Positions 11,050 to 37,783 of a stretch of DNA of 64,000 nt are shown in pieces. The notes below the pieces were generated by a model. It saw only the letters and a program-made list of their open reading frames with translations. It was not told where the DNA came from and ran no database searches. Both the position numbers and the translations under genes were made by a program. This stretch comes from Ephydatia muelleri (Eukaryota; Porifera; Demospongiae; Spongillida; Spongillidae), in contig JABACO010000001.1 in the NCBI GenBank assembly GCA_013339895.1, forward strand, positions 14,759,604 to 14,823,603. Reading direction: 5' to 3'. Every line of letters begins with the position of its first letter. Within the stretch, counting starts at the first letter, position 1.

Positions 11050-11814
11050 CGTAAATATTTCCCATAGCAACGGGGTTAATTACGACCGTAGCAACCAACA
11101 TGGGCTTAAAGATGCTCGTTTTTTTACCACGAGGACTGTTTTTAACTCTTCTTTGCACTTCGGATCCTACTTCTATATTGTCTGGCGCTCTGAATGATGT
11201 GAGTTAATGTCGCTTATATTCTGTCGATAATAATTTACACGCTCGCGAATTCTGTGTGTGTTGTTTGAGGTCAGGGGATACAGATTGCTCTGGTACTTTT
11301 TCCGCCCTTATGAAGTACCCTGAAACTTTTATGATAGGTTTGGCTGTAAGATTTTCAATAAACTCGTGGTGCCGTGATTCCTAACTCACGCAGTAGGCGT
11401 TTGGAATATTGTAATATTTCCTCGATGTTTGACGCCATCATAGATTATAGAATACAATATGTATTCTATAATCTTTGACGCCATTGACCTCACCTACATC
11501 ATAGATTATTGTGTATTGTATTCTATATCTATGCCTACCTGTACCTAGCTTAACCTGGCTAGCCTGAATCACGATGCCATGCATTTCAACATTTTAGCCC
11601 ACCATCAAACACTCTTGAATCCATTAGGTTGTGCTGTCTAGTGAAGAAACATGAATATGGGATTAGCACCTGTTATATCTACGTAAGCTTAAGTTTAGGA
11701 GGTGTGGCACTCTGAATTTGAAGAGAGACCTTTAAGTAGTGTTCCTTCATAATGCACTTCAGCCTTTCTATTGGATCAGGGATGGTTTTATACGTAGCTG
11801 CAAGGCTGTTGAAC

Positions 11815-12539
11815 TAGGAGTGGATAGACTCGGCCCCCTTCTCACCTATCAACCCACATCCAGCAAGGTGGAAACGCCAACATGTGGTGTTCTTGGATGT
11901 GCACTTTTGTAGTTCTTCTGGCACCTTTGAACTTGGCATCAAAGGTATTAAAAAATCCTTGATAGCATTGCCTGTTAAAATAAAAATGAAATGAAGTTCT
12001 GTGTTAGTGTGAGATTGTTTCTGAGCATGTGTGTGTATGTGGTGTGTGCAGGTGTGTGAAACCTGTTTAAAATGAAGTTCTGTGTTAGTGTGAGACTGCT
12101 TCTAAGCATGTGCTAGTTTGATACAGAAACTGTAACATTGCATGTATGTACTTACTGCTCCTCCCGTAGGTGGTTGGATTGTGCTGTTTTGAAGTTCATG
12201 TACAACTTGTGCTGGCTTGTTGTGCTGACGGCAATGGGGTGTGTTGTAAGCTCAAGCCATAACATCTGTCCCACTAGATGTACAATGCACCATTATGTCA
12301 CCAAGCAACCGAATGATAAGCTCTGGAGGCTGTATGAGCTCGGTGGGCTGAAGACTGGTGACTGAATAGCAGCAGGGGCACTTGAGTCGTACAGTGACAC
12401 GAATCCACTCCTTAAGACACGAGCTACAAACATAGGCATAGCATGGTAGCTCTATAGGTTGATGTAGCATGTACAAACAAATTGGACACTTAACTGCGTC
12501 TACCATTGACAATATCTGTTTTGTTGACACAGAAAGCAC
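11815..12539 (-). pseudogene. RING-finger gene remnant, copy A
   Basis: On the minus strand 12539-12252 encodes a C3HC4-type RING core: VKCPICLYMLHQPIELPCYA, then YVCSSCLKEWI and LKCPCC. The expected His ligand after LPC is Tyr here, while copy B keeps His. A further exon-like block (about 11980-11815, preceded by TTTTAACAG) encodes NTFDAKFKGARRTTKVHIQE and then stops early after a small deletion relative to copy B. The arrangement of an N-terminal RING plus a C-terminal HIQEHHML...GAESIH block suggests one multi-copy family of unknown function, possibly transposon-related. Probably non-functional. Confidence 0.55.
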
Positions 12540-13473
12540 CAGTACTTTGGTGATAATAGCGGTGGTCTATCACAGCCATGATGCCTGTTGGTGTGTACCA
12601 TAGCTGCTATACTTGTAAAATGGCTTACATGCCTACAGCATAACATGTTAAGCTACATGAACCTGTACCTTACAAGTGTCAGCAGTGTGTGTGAACCAGT
12701 TATATGGCTGCACTTGACACACTTGTATTGGTTCTTACACAAATGTGCAGAACAATTGTGGGTGGATCTCCTTCTGGTCTGTTGAGACACTGAGGCTAAA
12801 GACTATCAGTGTAGGTGCTGCACTGCTCTAGCTTTGGTGGTTTGCCCTTGGCTTTGACTCCTCTATGAAGTTTGCACCCACATACCATGCAGAGATCCAC
12901 CGATCGGCATTTGTGGTGGGATTCCATAGCTTTTTATGAGGTGGTGCGCATTATTCATGATGTGGATGGAATGTATTTCTGTGACTAGTGGCAGGAACTG
13001 CGGCACCACGAGTAAAACACATATTCCTACGTGAAAAAGATTGATCGTTCCACTCCTGCGTCTTTTTGTACCACTTATAAGGGCGGAAAAATAGATACGA
13101 AGGCCAGACTGAATGGCATTTTTCGCGCCATTTGGAGAGTACAATATGCGCGTGGCAAAGTGTAGAATCACGCTACGCATTGGGACATGCGTTTAAGTGA
13201 AAATAAAAACAAACTAGTTTTACTAGTTAGAAATGGTTTCAAGATGTGCATTACTGCTACAAGTTTTGCATTTTTGATGCGTGAACTTTTGATGAGATGG
13301 CGGCTAGCCATGATTGACTTGAACCGTAAATGATGTCAGTGTGCTCTATTTTTGTCCAGGATCGATATAGACCCCGCTTGGCTAGAACGATGTGCAATTT
13401 TGCAAATCCAAGGAGCAGAACGCTGCATAGATTACAGTATGTATTCGTCATTCTTCATATAGGAAAGGGACCC

Positions 13474-13571
13474 TAGTCTCGTACCCAGACCCACCATGAC
13501 GTAAGCGTTTATCGCTTACACTACTGTAAGCGATAAACGCTTACGTCATGGTGGGTCTGGGTACGAGACTA
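13474..13571. mobile_element. 98-bp hairpin MITE (TAGTCTCGTACCCAGACCC family), copy 1
   Basis: Almost perfect palindrome: TAGTCTCGTACCCAGACCC at the left, its exact complement at the right (GGGTCTGGGTACGAGACTA), with arms meeting around ACTACTG. Copy B lacks it at the corresponding place (about 38040-38070), which shows insertion in A or loss in B. The adjacent C-run hides the target duplication. Confidence 0.9.
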
Positions 13572-13575
13572 CTAG

Positions 13576-13576
<1 letters not shown>

Positions 13577-13610
<34 letters not shown>
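13577..13610. repeat. C homopolymer
   Basis: Run of more than 30 C beside the hairpin element. Confidence 0.9.
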
Positions 13611-13612
<2 letters not shown>

Positions 13613-13827
13613 TCCGCCCCTGACAGCAGGTGCTGGTGTGTATCCAGAACCACAAGTAACTGAATATCCAGAAATATTCTACGCGATTTTCTCATGCCAC
13701 CAATTTGCAAAACATGTCTTTCGATAGATTGATCATTCAGAAGAAGACTAATTTTGGTCAGCCGTAAATAGTTAATTAATGCAAAGCAATAATCGTCCGT
13801 TAGCCAAAAGGCGGGAATTACACTACA

Positions 13828-22402
<8,575 letters not shown>

Positions 22403-22582
22403 AGCAGTCGCTATGGAGAACGTGTATCACTTAAAACTCTTTCTTTTGGCGTATGCCTGCGATATATATATTTGGTGTGCACGTATATCCGTACGATGTT
22501 TTAATGATGGGAGGGGCTGGTTTTGCAATTATCCTGCAATTCGATTTATCCGTCTGATTCGTAATATTGTATTCATATACCC

Positions 22583-25500
22583 ATGGCGTTTGCTGTGTTC
22601 TACAAGACGTACTCTAGAGCTATTCCCGCGGCACGCGCGGCGAAGCGTTGGTTCGCGCTCGCGAGCGAGCGTGAGCTGAGGCTAGACAGACTCGCGGGAG
22701 AGTACCGAAGGTATAAGCCACGTTGAAGAGTATTCGTATTCTTGTCCAAAATGAATATTGCGCTTATCCTTAGGGGTTGCTGTTCTTGTAATGAACAGAC
22801 CTGCGAAGAAGAACGCCATAGGCCGATTGTTCATCAGCCAAGTGAGTAAGCTCATTGTACATCTCTTTCGAATCAGCCAAAAAATCTCAATAGACAATGC
22901 CTTTGCTGCAACAATAAGGGTTTATTACGTAATGTGTGTGCGTTACATCAGCTCATGCAACGCCAAGCGCAGACATTTATTACTGCACGTGGACCTCCTA
23001 ATTTCAGATGGAGGAAAGCCTTGCTCAGTTGAAGCATGACTCTAGTGTGAGGAGTGTGGTCCTGAGGAGCGAGGTCCTGGGGACCTTCTGCTCTGGTGCC
23101 GACCTCAAGGAGAGGGCGGAGATGAAGGAGGAGGAGGTCGGGCCCTTTGTGAGCAGACTGAGGAAGAGCGTCTCCGAGCTGGCAGACCTCCCGGTCCCCA
23201 TCATAGCGGCCATTGATGGGACTGCACTGGGAGGGGGGCTGGAGGTGGCACTGGCATGCGACATCAGAATAGCAGGTGAGGGTGTGCTCCTATTAGAAAA
23301 TGCATGAACCCCCAAAGTCCTATTTGAAAATGTAATCCCCAAAAATTCTATTTTCCAACAGCCACTTCTGCGAAGATGGGATTGGTGGAGACAAAATGGG
23401 CGATCTTCCCTGGGGGAGGTTAGTGATGCTACTAAGCATGGTCCCCACACATGACCTCTTCCCCTGGTAGCCAGTGTACCCGTGTGTTGGTTAGGTACAT
23501 ACCACATGTGCATTGTGTAGCCCCTTAAAACAAGAGGAATGTAGCCAGTTGTCCTGCCTCCCCTCTCCTCAGTTTTTAATAGGAGTGCACCCTACCTGCT
23601 ATTACATCCCTAGTACATTAGTGAGGCACCTTGACCACATCCCTTACACACTGACAGTCCCCTCATTTAAAACATAAGGAATGCACCGTAACTTGCACAC
23701 AACAATTAATAACATATGTGAAAAGTGTACACCTGATACACACGAATACCTAACTACACGGCACACTAGCAAAAAAAAAGAGAAAAGCAATAACAATATG
23801 AAAAGCAGGAAAAAAAAAAAACACAACATAGCAATGCACACATAATGACAGCTGGATCTTGGTTGAGGGGAGGGGGAGTGAGAGAGTAGGAATGTATTTG
23901 TGAGGGAGATGGGCAGAATGGAGGCAGATGATATATCTATCGGTTTTTGGCTTTTTTTTTTTTTTGGTGGGGGGGGGGGGGTGAGTTACCATACAGTCTG
24001 TTGTCATGAGACATGTGGGTACCCTCTGTCAAAAGTGGGAGTACTGTTTCTCGAATCAGACGTCTCGTAGCCAGTGTCAAAGGACTCGTTGGATCCGACA
24101 GCTGCCATATCCGAAGAGGCTGACGACGAGGAAGACTTCCTGGCCGATGAAGCCATGCCCAGACAATTTGCACGTGCCACAGAATTCCTGGGCTTGTGCA
24201 GGTTGCATACCTCACACAGCTCGATGTACTTGGCCACAGCTGACCTGGGTAGGTAGCTGAATTCTTCCTGGATCTAGGCCCGATGGGGGGAAAAAAAAAA
24301 AAGGTTAAAAGCTAATGGCATACTCACAGCATCACAGACAGTGCTCACATACTTGAATGGACTAGCTACTTGCATCGAGGCTTAACACACACACATACTT
24401 TGCGGCGTGCGGTGCAGTCAGTTTGTTCAGAAGAGCGCCATCCACACCAGGAAGGGTGCACGAAATGTAATTCAAAGGGGCAAAAAGGTTTTGCGGGCCA
24501 CAGCAATCACACCTCAACGCCTCATTTGCAAATTAGAAAGCTTTGACAAGGCATACGTGCGCGAAGCAAACTAATAGCACAAACCGCCAAGAGCACATGG
24601 ACCCATGGGGAAACTAGACCAAGTACATAGTAGACTAGATCCTCCCAGAACACGTACGGATGCATAAGAAAAAAGGCAACATAAAAACTTACCATGGCGT
24701 ACGTTCTCCGTATTCCGCTATGACCTTTCTGGTCGTTGTGATAGGTTGAGATGATTTCGCTAAAATCCTCCAGGCGGGCAACCAGCTTGTGGGGGTGTCG
24801 AGTCGCGCTCATTCCCGCTCCTGCTCCCCTCGTCGCCCTGACAGCTGGTACGGCCAGACACGCCCCGTACCCCATTCCGGGCACCACCTTCTGCATGAGG
24901 AAGAACTCGGACTTTTTCACCCAGTGTTTGAACCGCGCCGTGGACTCCCCTCCCCTGAGCGTCTCGGCAATCTTCTCGTAGAGCGTGCTTCGGATCACTG
25001 CGCTGCCCCTCCGGAGCGTCTTCTCGGGCCAGGTGGCGTCCAGGAATTGCTGGAACACGCAGTTGTTCTGTATCGAGCTCTGCGCAGACGCGAAGGATGG
25101 CGATGGAGTAGCGACGACGGAGGAGCAGCAGTCGATCGGGGCGGGAGGCGAGTAGAATCCGGAGTAGTCCGGCTGGGAGAGGGGGTAGTGTGGGATGGGA
25201 GGCTGGTAAGAAGGACCCATCGCAGTGTCGCCTGCTTCTGCGTATCCCTGGTAGCAAGTTTGAGGAGGTGGTGGAGGGGGGGTGAGGGTGGTACCGGGGT
25301 ACCGGGATCCGTTCTGCGGCCTCGCAAACTGCGGCGAGAGCGTTGAGAAAGTCTGCGTGCGACATTTTTGGTAAGGCTCCTTTTCCTCTGCTTTTTATTT
25401 CTTCTGTGACACTACACAACAGAAAATGCAGCTGAGCAATCGATTTGACGCGCAAGTGCAAATCACTGTTTTAAATCGGTTACCGCTTTCCCGCGATTTT

Positions 25501-27396
25501 GTCGCGGAGGCCGGCGCGCTCCGTGCTTTGATTGGGTGGATATCACGTGCTATTGTAAGCAATAATGAACCCATCTGTTTTATTGAGGCGGTCGTCTTAC
25601 AGTTGGAGGCACCTCTCCTTCAACAGAAACGGATTTCGATACAGACATCATGAAGCGATCACGGTGACTACAGAGACTCTTGGAGAAAAGTACCGAGTGG
25701 CCAAGCTATCGATGAACCATCCTCCAGTGAATAGCTTCGACATACCATTGGTAGCCTCCCTGAAAAATCACCTGAGAAGACCTCCAACTTTCCGGGAAGT
25801 GTGACGGGATCATCATTACATCGAGCGTTCCCCGTACGTTCTCCGCGGGGCTGGACTTGAAAGAACTACACGGCGTCACAGCCGAACACTTGAGGAAGTT
25901 CTGGAGGAACGTGCAGGACCTCTGGCTGTGTCTGTACTCCTCCAGAGTGCCTACGGTGGCGGCCATCAACGGTCACTGCTTAGCCGCCGGCACGATCATA
26001 GCGGCGGCCTGCGACTACAGGGTGGCAGCGGAGGGGGATTACGGGGTCGGCGTGACGGCAGCCAAAGTGGGCATCATCGCTCCCGGTTGGTTTCTTTCAA
26101 TGCTCACCCACTTGATGGGGCAGCGACGGACCGAGCTCGCTCTCCAGCAGGGTCTCCTGTTCAAGCCGGAGGAGGCCGTGAAGGTGGGCCTGGTGGACCA
26201 GGTGTGCAAGAGTGAGCGTCTCCACGTGGAGGCTTTGTCAGCTCTGGAGCCATTCCTCGCTGTATCCCAGCTGTCTAGAGCCACCATGAAGCTGTCGCTC
26301 AGAGGGGACCTTATAGACAGGTTTGTGTGCTCGAGAACGGACGACGAGGACAGGTTTGTCGGCTTTGTGATGCAGGACTCTGTGCAGAAGAGCCTTGGTG
26401 ACTACATCCAGAAACTGAAAAGCAGAAAACAGTAGCGAAGAGGTGTTTGTGTGTTGTGTGTAGAACTGGGCGTGTTTGTCTTACTTTGTCTTACGTGTGA
26501 ATGTGACTTTTTAGTACATATCACGTGTTGATGTACACCTAACATTTGGACAAATAGATTAGGTAGTGATCAGCATGTGCGTTAGCGTAGGTAGTGTTCG
26601 CCATCCATATGAAAGGGAGCGTAGACATAGTTGCTTTAAACTATAAAGACAACCCAGAAGAATGGTCTTTTCAAAGTTGAAATGCCCTCTGTATGGTATT
26701 GAAAGTGTGGTTGGCTGAACACTCCAGACATTCCTATTTCATCGAAGAGGCTGGTAATATGTCATTTGTATGCATGTGCATAGCACACACTACACAGCAC
26801 TTGAATGACGTGGCTATTGTATGTGTGTGACCTGCAGGTGGAACACAGAGGCTACCCCGTGTTGTTGGTATAGGCAAGGCCAAAGAGCTCATATTCACGG
26901 CCAAGGTATTGTCTGGTCAGGAGGCTGCCATCATTGGTCTGGTGGAGGAGGCGGTGCCCCAGAATGGAGACTCCAATGCAGCTTATCTGAAGGCGCTCGA
27001 GATTGCCAAGGAGATCTCCAGCAAGGTTGTATCTGGTTGTGACTTTATGTGGCTGACCACTCTCTTGATTTTTAGGGTCCAATTGCTGTGAGGTTGGCAA
27101 AACAAGCTATTAATAATGGCATGCAGGTTTGTCCCTGAATTTAAAAACAATTTTAGTTATAAATTTGTAAAGGTGTACCTTCATTTTATCCTACCCTTAA
27201 CAACGTGTAGGTTGATCTATCTACAGCACTGAGAGTTGAAGAGAGCTACTATGCCCTGGTATGTTCATTTGGACAATTTTGCCAGTTAAATTGACATAGG
27301 CTGGTGCGTACTTTTCAGACGATTCCCACTGAAGACAGAGTTGAAGGTCTTAAAGCTTTCAGAGAGAAGAGAGAACCAGTCTACAAGGGAAAATAA
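22583..27396 (+). CDS. AUH: Methylglutaconyl-CoA hydratase / enoyl-CoA hydratase (AUH-like)
   Basis: Mitochondrial crotonase-family hydratase of leucine degradation. Exons: 22583-22710 (Arg/Ala-rich presequence [20 protein letters not shown]), 22774-22841, 23008-23275, 23362-23418, 26838-27025, 27076-27126, 27211-27258 and 27319-27396. Family motifs are [41 protein letters not shown] and [20 protein letters not shown]. Both catalytic glutamates of the family (in GGGLE and LVETK) are present. It resembles AUH ([15 protein letters not shown]) more than ECHDC2. It starts 180 bp after the MCM2 stop and ends 138 bp before the dynein start. Intron 4 (23419-26837) is unusually long and contains two other genes. 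The exon 1/2 junction is off by one nucleotide in my reading, so a sequence error or another donor is possible there; the other junctions agree. Confidence 0.93.
24004..25365 (-). CDS. NOL4-like protein, nested in AUH intron 4
   Basis: Two exons on the minus strand: 25365-24693 and 24273-24004, with GT-AG ends and stop TGA at 24006-24004. The protein starts [20 protein letters not shown], then has a Pro/Tyr-rich disordered stretch. A conserved block follows: [69 protein letters not shown] and [17 protein letters not shown]. This resembles the N-terminal conserved domain of NOL4/NOL4L and related KRBA2-type proteins. The C-terminus is Ser-rich. A one-base frame change is needed at the 7-base C run (25276-25282), between the start and the Pro-rich stretch. 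The molecular function of this domain is not well established. It lies antisense to AUH and about 200 bp from the ECI1-like start, so the two nested genes may share a promoter. Confidence 0.75.
25565..26435 (+). CDS. ECI1: Enoyl-CoA delta isomerase 1-like, intronless, nested in AUH intron 4
   Basis: A crotonase-fold protein like mitochondrial 3,2-trans-enoyl-CoA isomerase, which handles double bonds in beta-oxidation. The basic N-terminus [19 protein letters not shown] suggests mitochondrial import. Family motifs are [73 protein letters not shown] and [15 protein letters not shown]; length (about 290) fits ECI1. There is no intron, unlike every neighbour, which suggests a retrocopy. A stop at 25802-25804 shows a one-base frame change near TTTCCGGGAAG, between PTFRE and DGIIITSS. 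The catalytic Glu of ECI1 (family context NETQLGIIAP) is replaced: the segment here reads [12 protein letters not shown]. Either a paralogue that lost isomerase activity or a decaying retrogene. Confidence 0.85.
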
Positions 27397-27534
27397 AAAG
27401 AGTTGTCGTACATGTAGGAGCAGAATGATTGCACATGTACGTGTTAATTTCCAAATTAACCCATTGTGAAAGAAATTACAGTATTACCATAGCAACCAAA
27501 ACTTTTCGATGCTGTAAATGCCTCCGTATCGGCG

Positions 27535-32178
<4,644 letters not shown>

Positions 32179-32215
32179 GTTTGTCATGTGCAGGACACCA
32201 AAACGTGGTTTTACT

Positions 32216-32382
32216 CCTTTCCATCCTCTCCCCTCTCCCTCCCCCTCTCCCCTCCCCCTCTCCCCTCCCCCTCTCCTTCCCCTCCCCTCTCCCCTCTCCC
32301 TCTCCCTCTCCCCTCCCCTCTCCCCTCTCCCTCTCCCCTCTCCCCTCTCCCCTCTCCCCTCTCCCCTCTCCCCTCTCCCCTC
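32216..32382. repeat. CCCTCT low-complexity tract running into the gap
   Basis: Pyrimidine tract of CCCCTCTCC words ends at the first N; a likely cause of the assembly break. Confidence 0.9.
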
Positions 32383-33382
32383 NNNNNNNNNNNNNNNNNN
32401 NNNNNNNNNNNNNNNNNNNNNNNNNNNNNNNNNNNNNNNNNNNNNNNNNNNNNNNNNNNNNNNNNNNNNNNNNNNNNNNNNNNNNNNNNNNNNNNNNNNN
32501 NNNNNNNNNNNNNNNNNNNNNNNNNNNNNNNNNNNNNNNNNNNNNNNNNNNNNNNNNNNNNNNNNNNNNNNNNNNNNNNNNNNNNNNNNNNNNNNNNNNN
32601 NNNNNNNNNNNNNNNNNNNNNNNNNNNNNNNNNNNNNNNNNNNNNNNNNNNNNNNNNNNNNNNNNNNNNNNNNNNNNNNNNNNNNNNNNNNNNNNNNNNN
32701 NNNNNNNNNNNNNNNNNNNNNNNNNNNNNNNNNNNNNNNNNNNNNNNNNNNNNNNNNNNNNNNNNNNNNNNNNNNNNNNNNNNNNNNNNNNNNNNNNNNN
32801 NNNNNNNNNNNNNNNNNNNNNNNNNNNNNNNNNNNNNNNNNNNNNNNNNNNNNNNNNNNNNNNNNNNNNNNNNNNNNNNNNNNNNNNNNNNNNNNNNNNN
32901 NNNNNNNNNNNNNNNNNNNNNNNNNNNNNNNNNNNNNNNNNNNNNNNNNNNNNNNNNNNNNNNNNNNNNNNNNNNNNNNNNNNNNNNNNNNNNNNNNNNN
33001 NNNNNNNNNNNNNNNNNNNNNNNNNNNNNNNNNNNNNNNNNNNNNNNNNNNNNNNNNNNNNNNNNNNNNNNNNNNNNNNNNNNNNNNNNNNNNNNNNNNN
33101 NNNNNNNNNNNNNNNNNNNNNNNNNNNNNNNNNNNNNNNNNNNNNNNNNNNNNNNNNNNNNNNNNNNNNNNNNNNNNNNNNNNNNNNNNNNNNNNNNNNN
33201 NNNNNNNNNNNNNNNNNNNNNNNNNNNNNNNNNNNNNNNNNNNNNNNNNNNNNNNNNNNNNNNNNNNNNNNNNNNNNNNNNNNNNNNNNNNNNNNNNNNN
33301 NNNNNNNNNNNNNNNNNNNNNNNNNNNNNNNNNNNNNNNNNNNNNNNNNNNNNNNNNNNNNNNNNNNNNNNNNNNNNNNNNN
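32383..33382. other. Assembly gap of exactly 1000 N
   Basis: A round-number scaffold gap, so its true length is unknown. Sequence on the two sides is not shown to be adjacent: the dynein gene on the left does not resume on the right. Confidence 0.99.
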
Positions 33383-33976
33383 TGTGCGTGTGTGTCTGTG
33401 TGTGCTTGTGTGTCCGTGTGTGTGTGTATGTCTGTGTGTATGTCTGTCGTGTGTGTCTGTCGCGTGTGTATGTTCCTGTGTGTGTCTGTGCATGTATGTC
33501 TGTGTGTTTTGTATGACTGTCTCGTGTGTGTGTCTGTGTATTTCGTGTGTGCCTGTGTATGCATGTGTGTCTGTGCGTGACTGTGTGTGTGCCTGTGTGT
33601 CTGTGCGTGACTGTGTGTGTGCCTGTGTGTGCTAGTGTGTATTTCCATGTGTGTGTGTGTGCGTGTTTTTGTCATATGTGTGTGTCGTGTGTTTTGTGTG
33701 TCCATGTGTGTGTGTCTGTGTATCTGTGTGTGTGTGTTTGTATGCGTCTGTGTGTCTGTGTGTGCGTTTGTGTGTGTGCATTTGTGTGTCTGTGTGTGTA
33801 TGTCGTGTGTGTGTGCATGTGTGTGTTATGCAAGCTTGGTACACAAATTGAAATGCAATCAGTTGAATGGAATAGAATGCATGTGCATGTGACAATGTTT
33901 GTGAGTGAGTGTTTGTACCATCATCAGACAGGTGTATTGTTTGCCACATGTATAACTGGTGTGTGCAAGTACGCTG

Positions 33977-34013
<37 letters not shown>
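33383..34013. repeat. GT-rich degenerate microsatellite after the gap
   Basis: GTGTGTCTGTGTGTGCCTGTG-type words to about 33825, then unique sequence, then a GT tract at 33982-34013. Long Cys/Val frames are artefacts. Confidence 0.95.
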
Positions 34014-34015
<2 letters not shown>

Positions 34016-35077
34016 TTGTGTATAAGAAAATACGCCATATGATAGCGTACAGGGCCATGTACAACAATATGCAAGTGTGTGCACAAGTGTGAGCCAGCAT
34101 GAGTTCATGTACTATGTGTGAGCTGAAAGTACAGAAATCATTGCAATCGTAGCCGAGTGGGCGTGGCAGATATAAGACGATGATTTTAGCAAGATGATGG
34201 CAAATAGACACGACTAGAGGATGATGCGAGTGCGTAGCAAATAGCCTTACGCGTGCCGTTTTGAATACTGTCGGCGACGTGGGAGGCGCAAGGTTATACT
34301 AGTCTCGTACCCAGACCCACCATGACGTAAGTGTTTATCGCTTACACTACCACCTGTCGTAGTGTTTATACTGTAAGCGATAAACACTTACGTCATGGTG
34401 GGTCTGGGTACGAGACTAAGGTTATACTGCAACCATTCACTTGGATCCGTTAATTTTGGTACGATCGTCTGGAAAACTGAGCAGTCTTCTTCTTCTTTTT
34501 AATTTTCCCGCATAAACTCACTGCCTGAGTGAGACAAAAACAGTTGCGAACGGCTAGCTTAGTTTAAGGGAGAAATGGGCGGAACAAAGAAGTTATCAAA
34601 ATTTATTGTGGATTGGGAGAATGGAACACGGGTTGCATGCAAAAATGGTGCAATCGAGCGGGAAATGTGCATTAACTTTGCACAGCTGTATCTCCGTGAC
34701 GGATAGAGTAAAAATTAACGAACAGAACAAATCGATAGATATAGGACCTCTCTACCTACAAACCGAATTTGAAGCGATTTGATTACTCCTATCGAAAGTT
34801 ATGGTGGGTTTGAACCAGGTGGGGTATCAAACGATGCAATACTGGCACGGAGCAAGTGCAAGACCCCCAAATGGATTTTACCATAGAGAAAGGATGTAGT
34901 ATTAAGTGTTGAAAATAGGAAGTTGATACCTTTTACTGTTCGGAAGTTATAGTGATTCAAACGCAAGTAAATTTATTAACATTTTATATATATAGCGAAG
35001 CGCAATTTTCTCGGAAACTGACCCATATACAACAAACATTGCACTACAACAATTTCTAAAAGGATAATTAATAACAT
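34014..35077. other. No gene recognised
   Basis: Apart from the hairpin element at 34300-34418 I see no coding domain, RNA or strong repeat here. The sequence lies between the GT tract and the end of copy B and has no match to MCM2 intron 7 or exon 8. Confidence 0.6.
34300..34418. mobile_element. 119-bp hairpin MITE, copy 2, with 9-bp target duplication
   Basis: Begins TAGTCTCGTACCCAGACCC and ends with its complement; the arms also share CACCATGACGTAAGTGTTTA. Flanked by a perfect 9-bp duplication AGGTTATAC (34291-34299 and 34419-34427). Nine-base duplications and long TIRs fit Mutator-like (MULE) elements, an inference. Confidence 0.93.
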
Positions 35078-35950
35078 AGTATACATGTATGTGTGTCGTG
35101 TTTGCACACAAGTGTACAAGTAAATGTTAAAACTTCCCTATCAAGGAAATGATTCGTTACAGTACATTATGGGAAGAAGAATGTAAAAAATGTTCCTATC
35201 AAACCCATTGTCACAATACTTTGTACCACCAATCGTACATCACTTTTCGCAAGGTGTGTACTATTCACCTGTTCCCACCATTTTTATCCTGTGCAGTATC
35301 GATTGGTTAGTTTTAAACATTAGTAGGACTGTTAAAGCACTAAACACCTCACGCTTGTTAGCAAGTCTAGACTCGCGCTTCTTCTGTTCAAATCATGCAA
35401 GTTTAGATACCACAATTTTTTTCTAGATACCTTTTTTGTTCGTTGGCTCTTTAAGTCAGAGTCCTTGTCGCCAGACGCTCTGCTTTTGCTATAACATTTG
35501 TTAAATATGACTTCTATTTAATACGCGTGTGTGACGTCATAAGGTTAATAATTGTGTGTGCATGGCAACCGCTAATGAATGTGCACCTGCTCATACTTCA
35601 GGACGAGGAAACAATCATTCCTTCGTTACTTAAGTTCATAGTAATAAGTTCAATCCATCCATCTGACCATCTTGTAGAGACCTCAATGTTTTGAAAAATC
35701 ATGGCTCTATAAAGCCCAGTTTACAATTACACTGTAGCTGAATGTTGTTTCTGCATTGCATAGACCCGAGTGTTCATGCAATAACATGATCTGATTGGTC
35801 AGACACTCAGCAGCGGATGCTGGAACACAACTCAAGTCTATTCCAGCATCATGCAACAAAACACAGCACTGACGCACAGTTCAACTCATGTTGCATTGTC
35901 TTAACTCATTCAGTGACCACCCACCTCCTCTAGTTAACCCACCCCATTAC

Positions 35951-37783
<1,833 letters not shown>

